The notes below the pieces were generated by a model, which saw nothing but the letters and a program-made list of their open reading frames with translations, was not told the origin of the DNA and made no database searches. A stretch of 64,000 nt of DNA from positions 30,946,892-31,010,891 of the forward strand of contig OX243815.1 in NCBI GenBank assembly GCA_945859605.1. Direction: 5' to 3'. Position numbers and translations under genes: made by a program. The stretch comes from Lumbricus rubellus. Its lineage: Eukaryota; Annelida; Clitellata; Crassiclitellata; Lumbricidae. Below, piece after piece: positions 1 to 14,681 of this stretch (position 1 is its first letter; each line of letters opens with the position of its first letter).

Positions 1-40
1 CGCTATAACAAGTGCACATACAAACAAACAAAAAGATATA
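1..40 (+). repeat. 3' end of a tRNA-derived SINE
   Basis: The first bases (cgctataacaagtgcacat, then acaaacaaac) match the 3' end of the full-length SINE at 45896-46112. The rest lies left of the window. It sits in an intron or the 3' flank of the intermediate filament gene. Confidence 0.75.
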
Positions 41-339
41 GGCTACATGTAATTAATCAATTGTAATGTGTACTTTATTTGTTCATATACCGGTACAACC
101 GGGTACATGTCCCTTTTTGTGTTTTCTTGTAGACGCATTTCTCCACCTCTTCCTCTCTTTTTCTCCTCATCCAATTCTTCCCATTTCCTCCTCCGCCTCG
201 TGACCGGTCATTATCTGTAACATCCTTCGTCATTTCCTTGATATTCCTACTGGACAGAAAATAGTTGGAAACGGGAGTCTTCCGCCGTCTTTGATCACAA
301 CAGCTTTTCATTCATCTCATCTTTGTACACGTAGCCTAC
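41..339. other. Intron of the intermediate filament gene, no other feature seen
   Basis: This stretch follows the splice donor at 339/338 of the last visible exon. Short open frames here show no family resemblance. Confidence 0.6.
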
Positions 340-2895
<2,556 letters not shown>

Positions 2896-3259
2896 TTTGC
2901 TGTTTATATCTTGTCACCTGTAAATAATAATTATGTGAAGCCACATTTCACGTTGTAGTAATGTGAAACCTTGTCTTCAAGAGAAATCAGGTTTCACGCT
3001 CATGTAAGTCATGTTACTTGAGTTCATCTAATATTATTTTGCAGTCACGTTTGCCTGATCAGTTTACGCTGGCTCTACGTATTGTTGAACCCATGCACTC
3101 ACCAGACATTATTAGCCTACTATTAGCATTAGCATTAGTAGGTTATTAGTATTGTGTATAGGATGCTGTTGCAGGTGATGAGATTGTCGTCTGCTATCAG
3201 CGAACTTGTGCTTAATAATAGTGCACATTATGAGATGCAGTGAAATGTGTGCGCATAAG
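2896..3259. other. Upstream flank of the intermediate filament gene
   Basis: Contains the putative 5' UTR acceptor near 2918. No core promoter motif could be assigned. Confidence 0.4.
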
Positions 3260-3364
3260 CATGGGCGGAGTTTAACAGGGGCTATAGGGGGGGCTAAGCC
3301 CCTCGAAGAAGGCCCAGATTCAACTTTTCTACCATTCAAGAACGGAAACCAAACTCCGCCCATG
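3260..3364. mobile_element. hAT-like MITE, 105 bp, catgggcggagttt termini
   Basis: The left end catgggcggagttt is matched by its reverse complement at the right end. It is flanked by a perfect 8-bp direct repeat, cgcataag (3252-3259 and 3365-3372). An 8-bp duplication with a short inverted repeat and no coding capacity fits a hAT-type MITE. A relative lies at 56139-56438. Confidence 0.88.
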
Positions 3365-3553
3365 CGCATAAGATGAATTTAGATGCCATCTGAAGTGGTC
3401 TGATGTTATGAAAGACCAGCGGCGCCGCCAGGATTTTTTTTCTGTACGCACAACTTGCACAAAATAATATGAAGCGAACAGCGGTCGATACGAGCTTATA
3501 TACATATATAGTTATATACATTATATATATATATATATATATATACCGTATAT

Positions 3554-4438
3554 CAGTGCTTAAAGTGTAAAAAAACTAGTGCCAGGACGCTGTAGGCTAT
3601 TGTAATTGGTCGTCAGTGGCGGCGCCGAAGGCGCGAAGTTGCGAGTGCCGAAGGCACGAAGCCCGTCCCGACTAGGGGGTCTGGAGGAGGGTCGTAAGCT
3701 CCCCCAGCGGGGTCTGGGGCGGAGGCCCAGCGACCAGCGCATTTTTGGCTGTGTCGACCTCAAATTGAGCAATTTTTAGGCTTTTTTGCCAGCTATTTGT
3801 GAACGATAAAGTCGCGAAAACTTCAAAAATAGGTGGTTTTTTAGTGTCGCAAGCTATACTACCAGGATAATGTAATGTAATGTAAATCTTCGAGAATTTC
3901 TCAGCGCCCACAAAAGCCACATCAGGGAAACAAGCTTATTCACCGGCGCTATATCAAATCAAGTCCGGTGCCAGGTCAAAATCCGGGGAGGTCAAGCCGA
4001 GGAGACAGCATGGTGCTACGGTGGTTGTCGGTGATGGTGGTAGTTGGGTGATGAAAACTGATTGGAATCTGGATAGGATAGCTTGAAGAATTCGGGTTTC
4101 AGTCGTGAATGGAAAGCAGCAGAGGTGAGTGCAAGCGGAGGAGAGGCTGAATTTTGAGGGGAGATTAGAAACAATAAAAATCAAAATGTTAGTGTAAAAC
4201 ATAAAGTTTTTTGTCTTGATCGTAAGTTCCCGCAGCGGGGTCTGGGGCTGTGTCCTCCTCAAATGGAGCCATTTTTAGGCAGTCATGGCCGGTCGTCCGT
4301 AACTGCATGGACGCCGTCCATGCAGTCATGGACGACCGTCCAGGCAGTGCTGGCCAAATAAGTGGCAGGACGGCGTCCAGCCTCGAAAATAAGTGCCTGG
4401 ACGCTGCCCATGACCGTCCTGGCACACTTTAAGCCCTG
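3554..4438. mobile_element. hAT-like non-autonomous element (inner of a nested pair)
   Basis: Terminal repeats cagtgcttaaagtgt (left) and acactttaagccctg (right) pair with one mismatch. The flanking 8-bp direct repeat ccgtatat (3546-3553 and 4439-4446) is perfect. It was inserted at the edge of a (TA)n tract inside the element at 3417-4611. It contains a LINE 3' fragment and a repeated stretch with a 'ccgtccaggca' motif near 4300-4420. Confidence 0.87.
3866..4165 (-). mobile_element. LINE 3'-end fragment nested in the hAT-like element
   Basis: Read on the minus strand, this segment matches the 3' end of the LINE at 26205-26500: the shared parts include ccggattttgacctggcacc, the CTTCAAGCTATCC region and the terminal (cattacatta) repeat. 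It carries no intact reverse transcriptase frame. Confidence 0.72.
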
Positions 4439-4619
4439 CCGTATATGCCTACTGGCGATTATGAGGTATCACCAGAAAACAGATTAAATAGAATTTCATC
4501 GCTTATAATATTTCACGCTTTAATTCTTTAATTTACAATTAAAAAAAAAAAATTTTTGCCTTTCCCCGCTGTACGCACTTGCGTACGTGCGTACGCCTAA
4601 CGGCGCCCCTGTGAAAGAC

Positions 4620-6776
4620 ATGGTGAAACGAGAAAAGACATCTGAAGTATAATTAGATAAATTGGCTCATTGACGGTGTAAATTGATAGGTGACCAACGC
4701 ACTGCAAGATAAGGTAAGCTAACGAAATGTAAGTTAACTCTGATAATAATAATTGATGTAAGATACTGAATTGATGAGGTGGGGCAATGGTTCATAGCCT
4801 CATTTGGTTGATGTTGAATGTGCTCTTTGAATATTAATGGCTACTTACACTGTAAATGGTGCCACAGATTGACGACCAGAGACAACGATAATCATTGCAT
4901 ATCAGATTCTATTGTTTATCTATAGGCTACTTTTGAATTGAATTGCATTGAAACAACTACGATCCTACCATGACTCTAACCTATGCCAGCTAACAAAGTT
5001 AATGTCTGAAGCCAATGCCGTAATCCTTTAGTTTATTATAGACATGTAAATGTATTTAAATTGATGGTCACTCTAGCAGCAATATTAGTTAGAATTATAG
5101 TGGGGCACAATGAGCATAGTTGAGTTTGATGCAAGTGCGAGTTCAGGCTTGCTGAGTGAAGGTTGTGCAGCGAGCGTTGGACGGGGGAAGCTTTAGGCTT
5201 ACACCCGATCCTCTGGTGTAAAGTGACACCAGCATCAGCCGAAGTATTAGCAACAAGTCATCCAATTTAATTCTAACACTGTACCGGTGTATTTTGCATT
5301 CACGACCTTGGGAAAGAAAATGAACTACACTGATCAGTTGCTGTGGAACTTAATGCAAAAGACTGTAAGTGTCTAAACGTATGCCACAACGAATATAATC
5401 TGCAGTCGTACCGGTATAGGCTAACCCATTTTATGAACTTTTGCAACATTAAATATACAAGAGATTTTCAAGTTTAAACATTTTCAAATCACGGCAACAT
5501 GCAGTCTTTCACGTGGCGTTATAAAAAAACTTTATACCCGACCTGTTTATCGACATAAATCTAAAAAGGAACCAACCAAGTCTTCTTAGGCCTACTCATA
5601 GATCTTTCATACAATAACAGCTTCACTGCAATTCTGCATACGAAGTCAATCCGAGAACACACAAGATTCTTTTAAATCACATTCACGAGTATCTGGTACA
5701 ATCTTACATTACGCTGCATTGTGTAAGCTTATATTTAATCTTTACGTTGTTATGCAGGCCTATAGGATGCGAATGAAAAATGTGTCTGACCTGATGTGAT
5801 CCAAGTCCTACAAGAACATCGGCGTTTACCTCCTACAGGCTTATGCTCGCTCACTCACACACACGCACTGTGCCCAAGAAACTCAGTGGAGCACCGGCGT
5901 CAATTCCAGTTTCAACTCTTTATATGAAACCGTGGAATGCTGGGGCCATTCCGATATGAATGTCACTAACGGTGATTGGTCGGACCCCGATAAACTCTTG
6001 GGAAAACTTCTGGGTAAGCCAAGCTCTTGTACGTGCAAGTTTGGACAGGCAGGGGCTCGATCTGGAATTGTTTGCCCTGTCCACTTGAACGGTCTTTGTC
6101 TATTGCGTGGAATGTCTTTGACGAGAAACTTTACCAACTCTACTCGTATCCTCACGTTCGGTCACGCTTCAACTGATCTCAGTACAGTTTGACAGGCCTG
6201 CTATGAACGACTGTTAGGCCTACACGTACGCCTGCATGGTTTAACCTACGAGCGGTGATCATGTCTGGAACCTCTTTCTCATTCACGAAAGTCAGTCGTC
6301 CTGCGCTTGCTGCCAAGACCATCTTCTTGTTTTCCATCGTCGTAACAACCGAGTTGGTTTGCACTTATCCTATGCTACGGTCTAAAACGCACTTAGGAGA
6401 AGATCGATTTCAGTGCAGCTACATCACATGACTAATCGATTCATTGACTTCTCATTCACTCCTTCTCCTCCTCCACCTCCTACTTCTCCTGCTCCTCCAC
6501 CTTCCAAGTATTTGTTCAGTCGTAACGCGGAGGTTATTTGCTCAGAGCGGCTAACTCTACAATATCACACTACGAGAATCACCGAAACCCTATCCCGTGA
6601 TCACCTGCACCCACCGTTTAAGGACGATCTGAATGAAGGCAGCTCGTCAATAAGCTGCTTCCCACACCTACGCTCTCAGTATCGCCAACTTGGAGCACGT
6701 TACGGACCCTGGTCTGCCTTTCGCCTCGTTACCTAGGTCTACGATTAATAATTTGCACCGTTTCGTAATGTAGACA
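4620..6776. other. Intergenic, no gene recognised
   Basis: AT-rich unique-looking sequence with scattered taggcctat motifs. Open frames at 5883-6192 and 6413-6736 have no recognisable domain, coding bias or splice context, so I do not call them. Confidence 0.5.
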
Positions 6777-6817
6777 ATGCCGCTTTGTGAAAGTCTCATG
6801 CACGGAGGTTATTTTCT

Positions 6818-6874
6818 ACTACTACTATTGCTGCTGCTGCTGCTGCTGCCGATGCTGCTGCTACAGTGCTGCTG

Positions 6875-6973
<99 letters not shown>

Positions 6974-7006
6974 TTACTACTGCTACTGCTACTGCTACTG
7001 CTACTG

Positions 7007-7038
<32 letters not shown>

Positions 7039-7170
7039 ACTACTACTACTACTACTACTACTACTAAGAAGAAGAAGGAGGAGGAGGAGGAGGAGGAGGA
7101 GGAAGAAGAGGAGGAGGAGGAGGAGGAGGAGGAGGAGGAGGAGGAGGAGGAGGAGGAGGAGGAGGAGAAG
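6818..7170. repeat. Compound triplet microsatellite (CTG/CTA)n then (GAG)n
   Basis: CTG, then CTA, then mixed CTG/CTA blocks are followed by AAG/GAG triplets. The long poly-Leu, poly-Tyr, poly-Ser and poly-Glu frames here are repeat artefacts. Confidence 0.95.
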
Positions 7171-7201
7171 ACTCATCTGAGACCGCTTTGCGACCTGCAT
7201 T

Positions 7202-7345
7202 CATAGGTGCAATCACTTCCTAAAAGTTGGGGGGACCATAATGAATCACGTCCTAAAAGTTGGGGGACCATAATAATAAAGTTAGGGGACCACTCAAAGT
7301 TGGGGGGACGCGTCCCGTGGGTTCCACAGGGTGGTTGCGCCTATG
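7202..7345. mobile_element. hAT-like MITE, 144 bp
   Basis: The ends cataggtgcaa and ttgcgcctatg are inverted repeats with one mismatch. Flanks cctgcatt (7194-7201) and cctccatt (7346-7353) agree at 7 of 8 positions, a slightly decayed 8-bp target duplication. The interior holds three copies of an 'aaagttgggggacca' motif. Confidence 0.78.
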
Positions 7346-7791
7346 CCTCCATTCGACGGTACCGGTAGCCTAAGGGTCAATCGAAGGAGAATGAACTCCA
7401 CTGCAACAGATGTCTATAGAGCTACGTGCGTTGCTACCGGTTACAGGCATAGGCCATGCGAGGGTGTTACCTTCAGTCTATCAGTCTATTGACGCCATTT
7501 TGCAGTATATCATGTATATGTATAGTCTATACATTTATTTATTCTGTATTGATTCTGTAGTGATTAGGCCCAGTGAAGTAGCCTAAATACTTCTCCCGCA
7601 CTACTCGCAATAAAGCACCGTAATAATAATAATAAGCATTATGTTAAGATTTAGATTGTAGGTTGACCAGTGCATTCGACTCTATGGACGCTTTGCCACG
7701 TAGGCCTAAACATAAGATATCTGATATTTCACACATTTCTTTTATATGACAGGCCTATATAAAAACTTTAAAAGAAATTATTTTATTATGT

Positions 7792-7862
7792 TTAACCCTT
7801 TAATGCCGGAGGGTATAGGATTTCCCATACCATTTACTACCATTTCGGCATTAAAGGGTTAA
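7792..7862 (-). mobile_element. piggyBac-like MITE, 71 bp, copy 1
   Basis: TTAA at both ends (7792-7795 and 7859-7862) encloses inverted repeats ccctttaatgccg / cggcattaaaggg. TTAA targets with CCC...GGG ends are typical of the piggyBac superfamily. The interior matches copies 2 and 3 in reverse orientation. Confidence 0.78.
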
Positions 7863-7883
7863 CTTGCATGATATAATGATTTG

Positions 7884-7927
<44 letters not shown>

Positions 7928-8532
7928 TGTGCATTATTAGGTTAAGACGAACATGTCGAGACTCACGCGTGAGATGCATGCAGGCATGTCATGGAACTCT
8001 CTATGCCGCGCAAAGGAATGAGTTGATTCTTGCCGAGTGGCGCAAACTTGTGCGAATAGGCTATATCTGAACGAAATTAATAGTTTATATTATTATAGGC
8101 TTAATAGATCCGTGTATGCATAGACCGGTGTGGCCTTTAAGACGATGAGGATTAGTTCGTGCATGAGGATTAGTGAGGATTTGCGTTGACTTTTGCTGCA
8201 TATAGGCCTAATGATTACTAGAAGCTCTTAAATCCCTTCTGCTTTAAAAAAATGTTTCAATCGAAATAGCAGCAAAGTCAAGCGAAGTCTTATATATATA
8301 TATATATATATAGGCTATATACATTTATACATTTATATATTTAGTCTATAATTATTATAGACTATATTATAGTTGGGCGTATAGGCCTAAACGTCAAATT
8401 TCGAAGTGGCCAAGGCATGCTGTGAATTTGTGAAAATTTTGTTTATTCAATTTAGGTTATATCCTAGCTGAACCAACACAATTATGGTAGGCATAGTGAA
8501 CATATTAATTTAGCATTATTTGTGGTTATCAA

Positions 8533-8603
8533 TTAACCCTTTGATGCCGAGAGTGTAGTAAAATATATGGAAAATCCTATACCCTCCGGCATTAAAGGGT
8601 TAA
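8533..8603 (+). mobile_element. piggyBac-like MITE, 71 bp, copy 2
   Basis: TTAA-bounded and exactly 71 bp, with ends ccctttgatgccg / cggcattaaaggg. The interior (agtgtagtaa..., aatcctata) is shared with the copy at 44031-44101. Confidence 0.78.
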
Positions 8604-9127
8604 GGGAGATCCAGAGGGGATGGACAATCTCGCTAATAGGGTCAAATAGTAGGCCTAAACATGTCCGCCCAAAATCTCGCGTCCTTTGGCGCCACTCGTT
8701 CGTCCCCCGCAAGTCTCCGCCCATGCATGAAGGCAATTTCTTTTGGGAGGAATCAGTTCTCACTTTGATTTTTCAATGTCCTGAATCCTTCTGTGAACTT
8801 TTTCCATCGTCTGATATACTCCTCTGGTTTTTCATGTGATCCTATTTCCCGATTTCCACATCCTCATCAACCGTCCAAATGCTTCGGTGATGCGTTCAAT
8901 TACTCTTGGGTTTTTTAAATGTCATTACCGTCTGCAAATATTAGAATTCCGTGATAGATGAATTGATCTAACTGTGTATCGAACAGTCAGTTCTAAATCT
9001 CCTTCGATGCCGATATTTCGCATCTATATTTCTTTCAACAAACAAAATTTGCTATAGTTTTTCTGCAGTAATAATAGGCTAAGTAAACAGAATATTTGAC
9101 TGACTTGCATGTACGTGTTGTAACTGC

Positions 9128-9355
9128 CATAGGCGTACGAGGCGGGGGTCCAGAGGGGGCATGCAAATGCCCCCAAATTTCGGGCGTCTGTTTTCTCGGG
9201 CAAGCAGACCCGGGAAAATACGAAAAATTGTATTTTTCATGACACATTTCAACTTTTTTTGTCTGGAAAAATAATATTTTCCACCGCGGATTTATTGTTT
9301 GGGCAGAAGTAAAATCTTTGACCCCCCCACTGCTGAAATCTCCCGTACGCCTATG
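9128..9355. mobile_element. hAT-like MITE, 228 bp, cataggcgtacg termini
   Basis: Perfect 12-bp inverted ends (cataggcgtacg / cgtacgcctatg) are flanked by a perfect 8-bp duplication, gtaactgc (9120-9127 and 9356-9363). A sibling copy lies at 10913-11099. Confidence 0.9.
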
Positions 9356-9829
9356 GTAACTGCGTGCCGGTATCTATAGCTTAATAGATCTGGTCAAGCT
9401 GCCTTTAATTACAATTGGCATTTTGAAACTCGCTCCGTCTGCCGCTTTAGCTTAGAATCCTGATACTGATATGTTGCGTTTAGAGCCATGCATTTTCGTC
9501 CCGTTAAATTTATGTAGTGGCTAAATTGCTGATCCATGCATGCTGGGATGTATGGCGAAATCTTTGCAATCCGAAAACTAAACCTATAGGTCTATCTAGT
9601 ATTTAGCAACTTTATATTAGAACCTATAGCTACTCGCTGTAATTCTTTTGGACAAAGTAAATTAAAGTGCGTGAAATATGGGCACATTGTCAATTGCTGT
9701 AAGACCTAGCCTATTTACTGAATGTTTCTAGCCTATTTATCTGCTCTGCATGCATGGCTTTTTTAAACGTGCAGTTGTACACAAAATGTGCAGTTCTAAA
9801 TGTATTCATGCAGTTGTAGAAGCAGTGCT

Positions 9830-9957
9830 TCCATGCTAAATTACTTACAATCGGAGGACAGTGACCTTTTTGCTAGTTTTAACTGTAGGGCCTACAGAAG
9901 TGCTTCTGAAGCACTTCATTAGTAACTGTCCTCCGACTGGAAGTAATTTAGCATGGA
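9830..9957. mobile_element. Hairpin-type MITE, 128 bp
   Basis: About 33 bp at each end (tccatgctaaattact... / ...agtaatttagcatgga) are inverted repeats with few mismatches. The centre holds a further palindrome (gaagtgcttctgaagcacttc). No clear target duplication was found, so the superfamily is unknown. Confidence 0.75.
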
Positions 9958-10399
9958 GGATGGGAAAGGAAAGGAGTTGTGCAGTTCTAAACATTCCTTA
10001 AAAACAGCCCTGCTGCTCTGCCCGTATCGAAAGCATAACTGAGCCATCAGTCATGCATTAATGGTCAGACCTCTCTTAGTCTCTTTCAAAGTAGGCCTAA
10101 ACCTAACGGTTGTGCACAGTGTTCAAATCTCATAGAGGATTTCAAGTTATACTGAATTTAAGTATTTAACCTCTAAATAGATAATTAAGAGTTTTGCTCT
10201 ATAATTATGTTTCACAAATTTTCATTGGGGTGCAGGCTCAGCATTGTTAACACTATATGAGGCCTGTAGACCTACCAGCCAATAGATGAGCAATTGAGCT
10301 TATTAACGACTCTTCATGTCTTCCTTGAAGAGACTCTTAATTAGGCCTAGCCCTTTTGCATTAAACGAGCCATTTAGCATGCATTAGATTAGAATAGGC

Positions 10400-10465
10400 T
10401 AGCATGCAGGGATCTTGAAGGGGCGCTATATAAATTCTGATTGATTGAATGATTGATTTGTTGAG
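10400..10465 (+). repeat. LINE-type 3' tail
   Basis: ttgaaggggcgctatataaa is followed by degenerate (GATT)n. This is the typical 3' end of CR1/L2-clade retroposons, and the SINE in this window ends in a related sequence. Confidence 0.5.
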
Positions 10466-10912
10466 CAATCCGTGCAGCCATGCCAGCAGGCCCATAAAAA
10501 GGTAAAATGGAACTCTACCCCAAGTTAGACCCACAGAGTACCACACATATATTATGTTAATCATCAAAGGGACTCGTCAAATGCTGGCAGACAGATAGCT
10601 ATAGCAACCCAGTACCCACACAGGTGAACTGTACATTCATGCTTTTGCACTTAACGATATATTAAGAACGCTATGGCGCTAAGGACGCTCTCGCTGTTTT
10701 TTTCGTTTGCGCTTGCTCGTAACGCGGGTAAACACTGCTATGCTATAGCTGTGACTCATTTGTTTGCCCGGATGGAACTTTAGGCGTCAACGACGATCAG
10801 GAGCACACACACTTCCACACACACACACTTCCACTGCAGTGGCGCAAATACATAATCAGCACTGGGGGGACTCATGCTAAATTCTCACCTGTCCTGTTCA
10901 TATGCCTATAAG

Positions 10913-11099
10913 CATAGGCGTACGAGGCGAGGGTCCAGAGGGGCAAATGACCCCCTCCCAACTTTCGGGCAAGTCTGGTTTTTCGGGAAAACACAGTCCC
11001 GGACGACGAAAAAAAGGTCGTCAACTTTTAGGCCGGATAAATGTTTCGGACAGAAGTTCGATCATTGCCCCCACTGCTGAAATCTGCCGTACGCCTATG
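10913..11099. mobile_element. hAT-like MITE, second copy of the cataggcgtacg family
   Basis: Ends cataggcgtacg / cgtacgcctatg and the internal gaggcgagggtccagagggg match the element at 9128-9355. The flanks do not form a clean 8-bp duplication. Its right end abuts the presumed target repeat of the large element at 11110. Confidence 0.82.
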
Positions 11100-14000
11100 C
11101 ATATATAGGGGTGTCCAGCCATTTGCGCGCAAGACGTTTGCGCGCCGTCGTTTGCGCGCCGTCATTTGCGCGCACCGTCATTTGCGCGCCGTCACAATAT
11201 GCAAACTAAAGAATCTACGAAATAACCACTTTAATCATAAAAAAATTCTGTTTTGTTTTTCTACGAAATAACTACTTTTATTTAGCAGTAAGTTCAGCAA
11301 CCCATCAATGTTTTTTTACAAAATGACTACTTTGGCATTTAAACCTTTCTCATATCATATACTGCACCAATACGAACTTTGATGTCGTCCTATATTAACC
11401 CTGGTCTTGAAATATTTCTAGCTTAGTATACGAATAAGATTACTATTAAAAGTTATAGTTTAAGAACTTATACTGTGTGTTCACTAGAAGACAAACATGA
11501 ATAGTTGAATACACATCAACGCGCCTATATCGTACACTAGTGGAGCCGCCTGGAACCAAAATGTGAAGGAATTGTGCACTTTGTGATACAAGCATGAAAT
11601 TTGGTACATACCACGAAAATGTCACGAGAAAAAGATTTGGCTATAGGGCCATCGCAAATTTGGCCCCTGGCCCCACTGGCAGCCATTTTTCAAAATGGCC
11701 GACCGGTTTAAAGATTTTAAATTATCTCAGCTTCCAGTGCGCTTAGAATCGTCATCTTGGTGTCTAAACATACATAGTGAGGGGCGAGGATTCCAACAGA
11801 GCCATTACAAATGTTCCCATGGTTCCAATGGCGGCCATTTTCCAAAATGGTGGACAAAATACGAATTTTTCAATATCTCAGCTTCCAGTGCACTTAGAAT
11901 CGTCATCTTGGTGTCTAAACATACATAGTTAAGAGCAGGCATTTCATCAGAGCCATTGCAAATGTTCCCCATGTCTTCTATGGCGGCCATTTTCCAAAAT
12001 GGCCGGCCTAAGAAAAGGATATTTCAATATATCAGCTCCCAGTACACTTTGAATCGTCATCTTGGGGTCTAAATATACATAGTTAAGGGCGAGGATTCCA
12101 ACAGAGCCATGTAAAAAGTTCACCTGGGCTTCAATGGCGGCCATTTTCCAAAATGGCCGACCTAAAAAAGGATTTTTCAATATCTCAGCTTGCAGTTCAC
12201 ATAGATTTTTCATCTTGGTGTCTAAACATACATAGTTTGGGGCAAGGATTCCAACAGTGCCATTGCAAATTTTCCACATGGCTTCAATAGCTGTCATTTT
12301 TCATAATGGCTGACCAAAATATGAATTTTTCAATATCTCTGCCATCGGCAATGTTATCGAAGAGGTGGGAAACCCATTTATTGACGACAGCAATGCCCTA
12401 CTTGTCCTGGATACAAGAGATCTGGCCGATCAAGCAGTGATAAAGACCATATGCATCCTCGAGAAAACTGGACAAGAGCAGTACGAAACATTCATCAAGG
12501 AACGTCTCATTAACCAAACGCGACCTGTCAGTGATAAAAAAACAACTAATTTCTCTCTCTTCAGTCGTCCACCTGTACGGGTCAAGTCACGAGCAAAACA
12601 TTTGTTATCTGTGAAGAAGGACAGTTCACTATTCTCCAGGTTGTACCTTTCCTGTCAGACACGTGAAGGAGACCTGGACGAATTTTTTGCTCACGAGAAC
12701 CAGGCGTGTCCACCATCACTCTCGAATATGGGCAAATTACGGCTGGGAACTAAGTTAGACATTGCGAGTTGTCTGGAAGAACTGATTCCTACTTCAACAA
12801 ACGAGACCACGGCAGATATCCAACCAGGCCATGCATTCATTGGGTGCTCCATTTGTTGACGCTGTTATACTGGATGGAGCCGCCATAGTCAACATGCTGA
12901 AACCTGGCACTGCATGCCCCTTTTCGGATTATGCATCCCATATTTTCTTGCCCTACATCGCAAGACAGCTGGAGCATGTGCATAGAGTACATGTAGATGT
13001 TGTATGGGACGAATATGTGGGTGGCAGCTTGAAGACATACACACGCAGTGTGAGGGGCAAGTGAAGTCGAAGGTGCGTCTAATCTTCTAGTGCTCTATCC
13101 AGAAACTGGCAGGAATTACTGAGGAATGACGAAAACAAGACAGAGTTGTTTTCTTTCTTGAGTCTGCAAATAGCAAAGCTAGAAATAGAAACAGGAAACA
13201 GATCGTAGTCACTTACCACGAGGATGTGCTCTGTACTCGTCAAAGAGACACAACTGGACTTGTTCCATGTACTCAGGAGGATACTGATACAAGGATTTTT
13301 CTGCATGTCTCCGATGCCACTAAACATGGTTATCGTAAGGTGACGATACGCACCGTTGACCAGGGCCGTAAATCTGTTATTAAATGTGGGGAGGGAAAAT
13401 TTCCCTTCTGGAATGTGTGCATAGTAAGCCTATAGGCCTACCTCCCTCAAAAACCCACCCTAAAGTTAGTGTTAAAATTGTTGGTTCTAACCTCTCACTA
13501 TATAAGCCTACTGCACATAGCCTAAAATAATATGTTCGAACTATATGGAACAACACGACCAGTCACTATAGAGGTTCTCTTGCCAAACCGAAAGAGTTGA
13601 AAGTATTAGGCCTATTTAGTGGCTTATATTTTTCTTCATTTTAACTTCTCCATCTGTATGGTTTAGTAGGCGTAGGCCTATAGGCCTACATTCATCTTTA
13701 TAGCTTCTGTGGGTGCTGAAGTAGGCTACTCTGGAGATTGTCATTGCGATTACATATAGGCTACAAACTGCAACCAAAACAGATTTCTAACTTAGAAGAT
13801 ATAAAATGACAGAAATCTGATCATGATGATATAACGCTGTTATACAATGCTATTAGTCACTTTCTGGTGCACAGATTTTTAAGCAATGACTAATTGTTTA
13901 TGCATGTGAAAAGCTGTTCTTGATAGAGAAGTCAGTGCGCATTTGCACTATTTTCGTAGCACTTACCAGTTACCAGCACACCATCCTGCATGAAGTCATT

Positions 14001-14379
14001 TGGTAAAACGAAAGAGATGAGACTTCTTAAATCTATTCACGAATTTTATTTGCTCAAATTTATTTGTACTCCTCTGTAGATCTTCAATCGAAAATGCGGA
14101 ATAACGTGGTCTCGAAAAGAACTGATAGAAATATCACTATTCTTCCTTTCAAAACTCAGAGCCCTCGCTTCCAATAATTATGATTAGCCTATGTACTTAA
14201 TATGTAGGCTACACAATGTACACATGTTATGTATGCATGAACCATGAGTGCACGTATGTAGCCTATTGTAAACTTATATGACAATTTATAAAGCGTCTCT
14301 TACAGTAGCCTACTATCTATTTAGATTCACTCTCAGTGTGAAAGCCGCGAGGAAAGAAGAAAGACTTGAAGCAATGAAT

Positions 14380-14640
14380 GGCTGAAGATGTCACCCTCTA
14401 ATTAGATCATAAAAGGAATAGAGAAAGGAGGTTAGGTTATTCCACATAGAAGGGACTACAATGGCAAAAGCATGGTGTTGGGCCATGGAAGTCCTTGCCC
14501 CGAGGGACTAGGAGATCAAGTCGATAAGCAGACCGATCAGCAGACCGGGGCGGGGGGAGGTGGTACTGCGGAGAGGGTTTGTGCACCAAGTCACAAAGGT
14601 GTTTAGGAGCTTGTCCATTTTGAGTGCACATGTATGTATG
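14380..14640 (-). mobile_element. LINE reverse transcriptase C-terminal remnant
   Basis: Minus-strand frames (with one frameshift) read RSADRSAYRLDLLVPRG and then AQHHAFAIVVPSMWNNL. This matches the usual end of LINE polymerases (LLVPR...FA..aPs.WN.LP). It is short and interrupted and lies inside the insertion at 13361-17016. Confidence 0.6.
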
Positions 14641-14646
14641 TATGTG

Positions 14647-14678
<32 letters not shown>

Positions 14679-14681
<3 letters not shown>

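Larger units (their letters stand above)
3417..4611. mobile_element. hAT-like non-autonomous element (outer of a nested pair)
   Basis: The ends cagcggcgcc and ggcgcccctg are imperfect inverted repeats. They are flanked by a perfect 8-bp direct repeat, tgaaagac (3409-3416 and 4612-4619). The interior is mostly occupied by a second element at 3554-4438. No transposase frame is visible. Confidence 0.85.
7346..9127. other. Intergenic block with AT repeats and two short MITEs
   Basis: Contains (TA)n tracts at about 7888-7922 and 8290-8312 and the two 71-bp piggyBac-like elements listed separately. Open frames here (for example 8533-8839) overlap a MITE and show no domain. Confidence 0.5.

Noticed and set aside
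6777..7206. Poly-Leu, poly-Tyr, poly-Thr/Glu and poly-Ser open frames
   Set aside because: Products of the CTG/CTA/GAG triplet microsatellite with no non-repeat sequence of coding character.
10905..11107. 8-bp target duplication around the MITE at 10913-11099
   Set aside because: The flanks cctataag and catatata do not match. The right flank is also the presumed target repeat of the adjacent 8-kb element.
11805..12297. In-frame 50-residue repeat proteins (also 17975-18524 on the other strand)
   Set aside because: The period of about 150 bp is the DNA unit of the terminal arrays. Open frames are short, differ between units and appear in both inverted copies.
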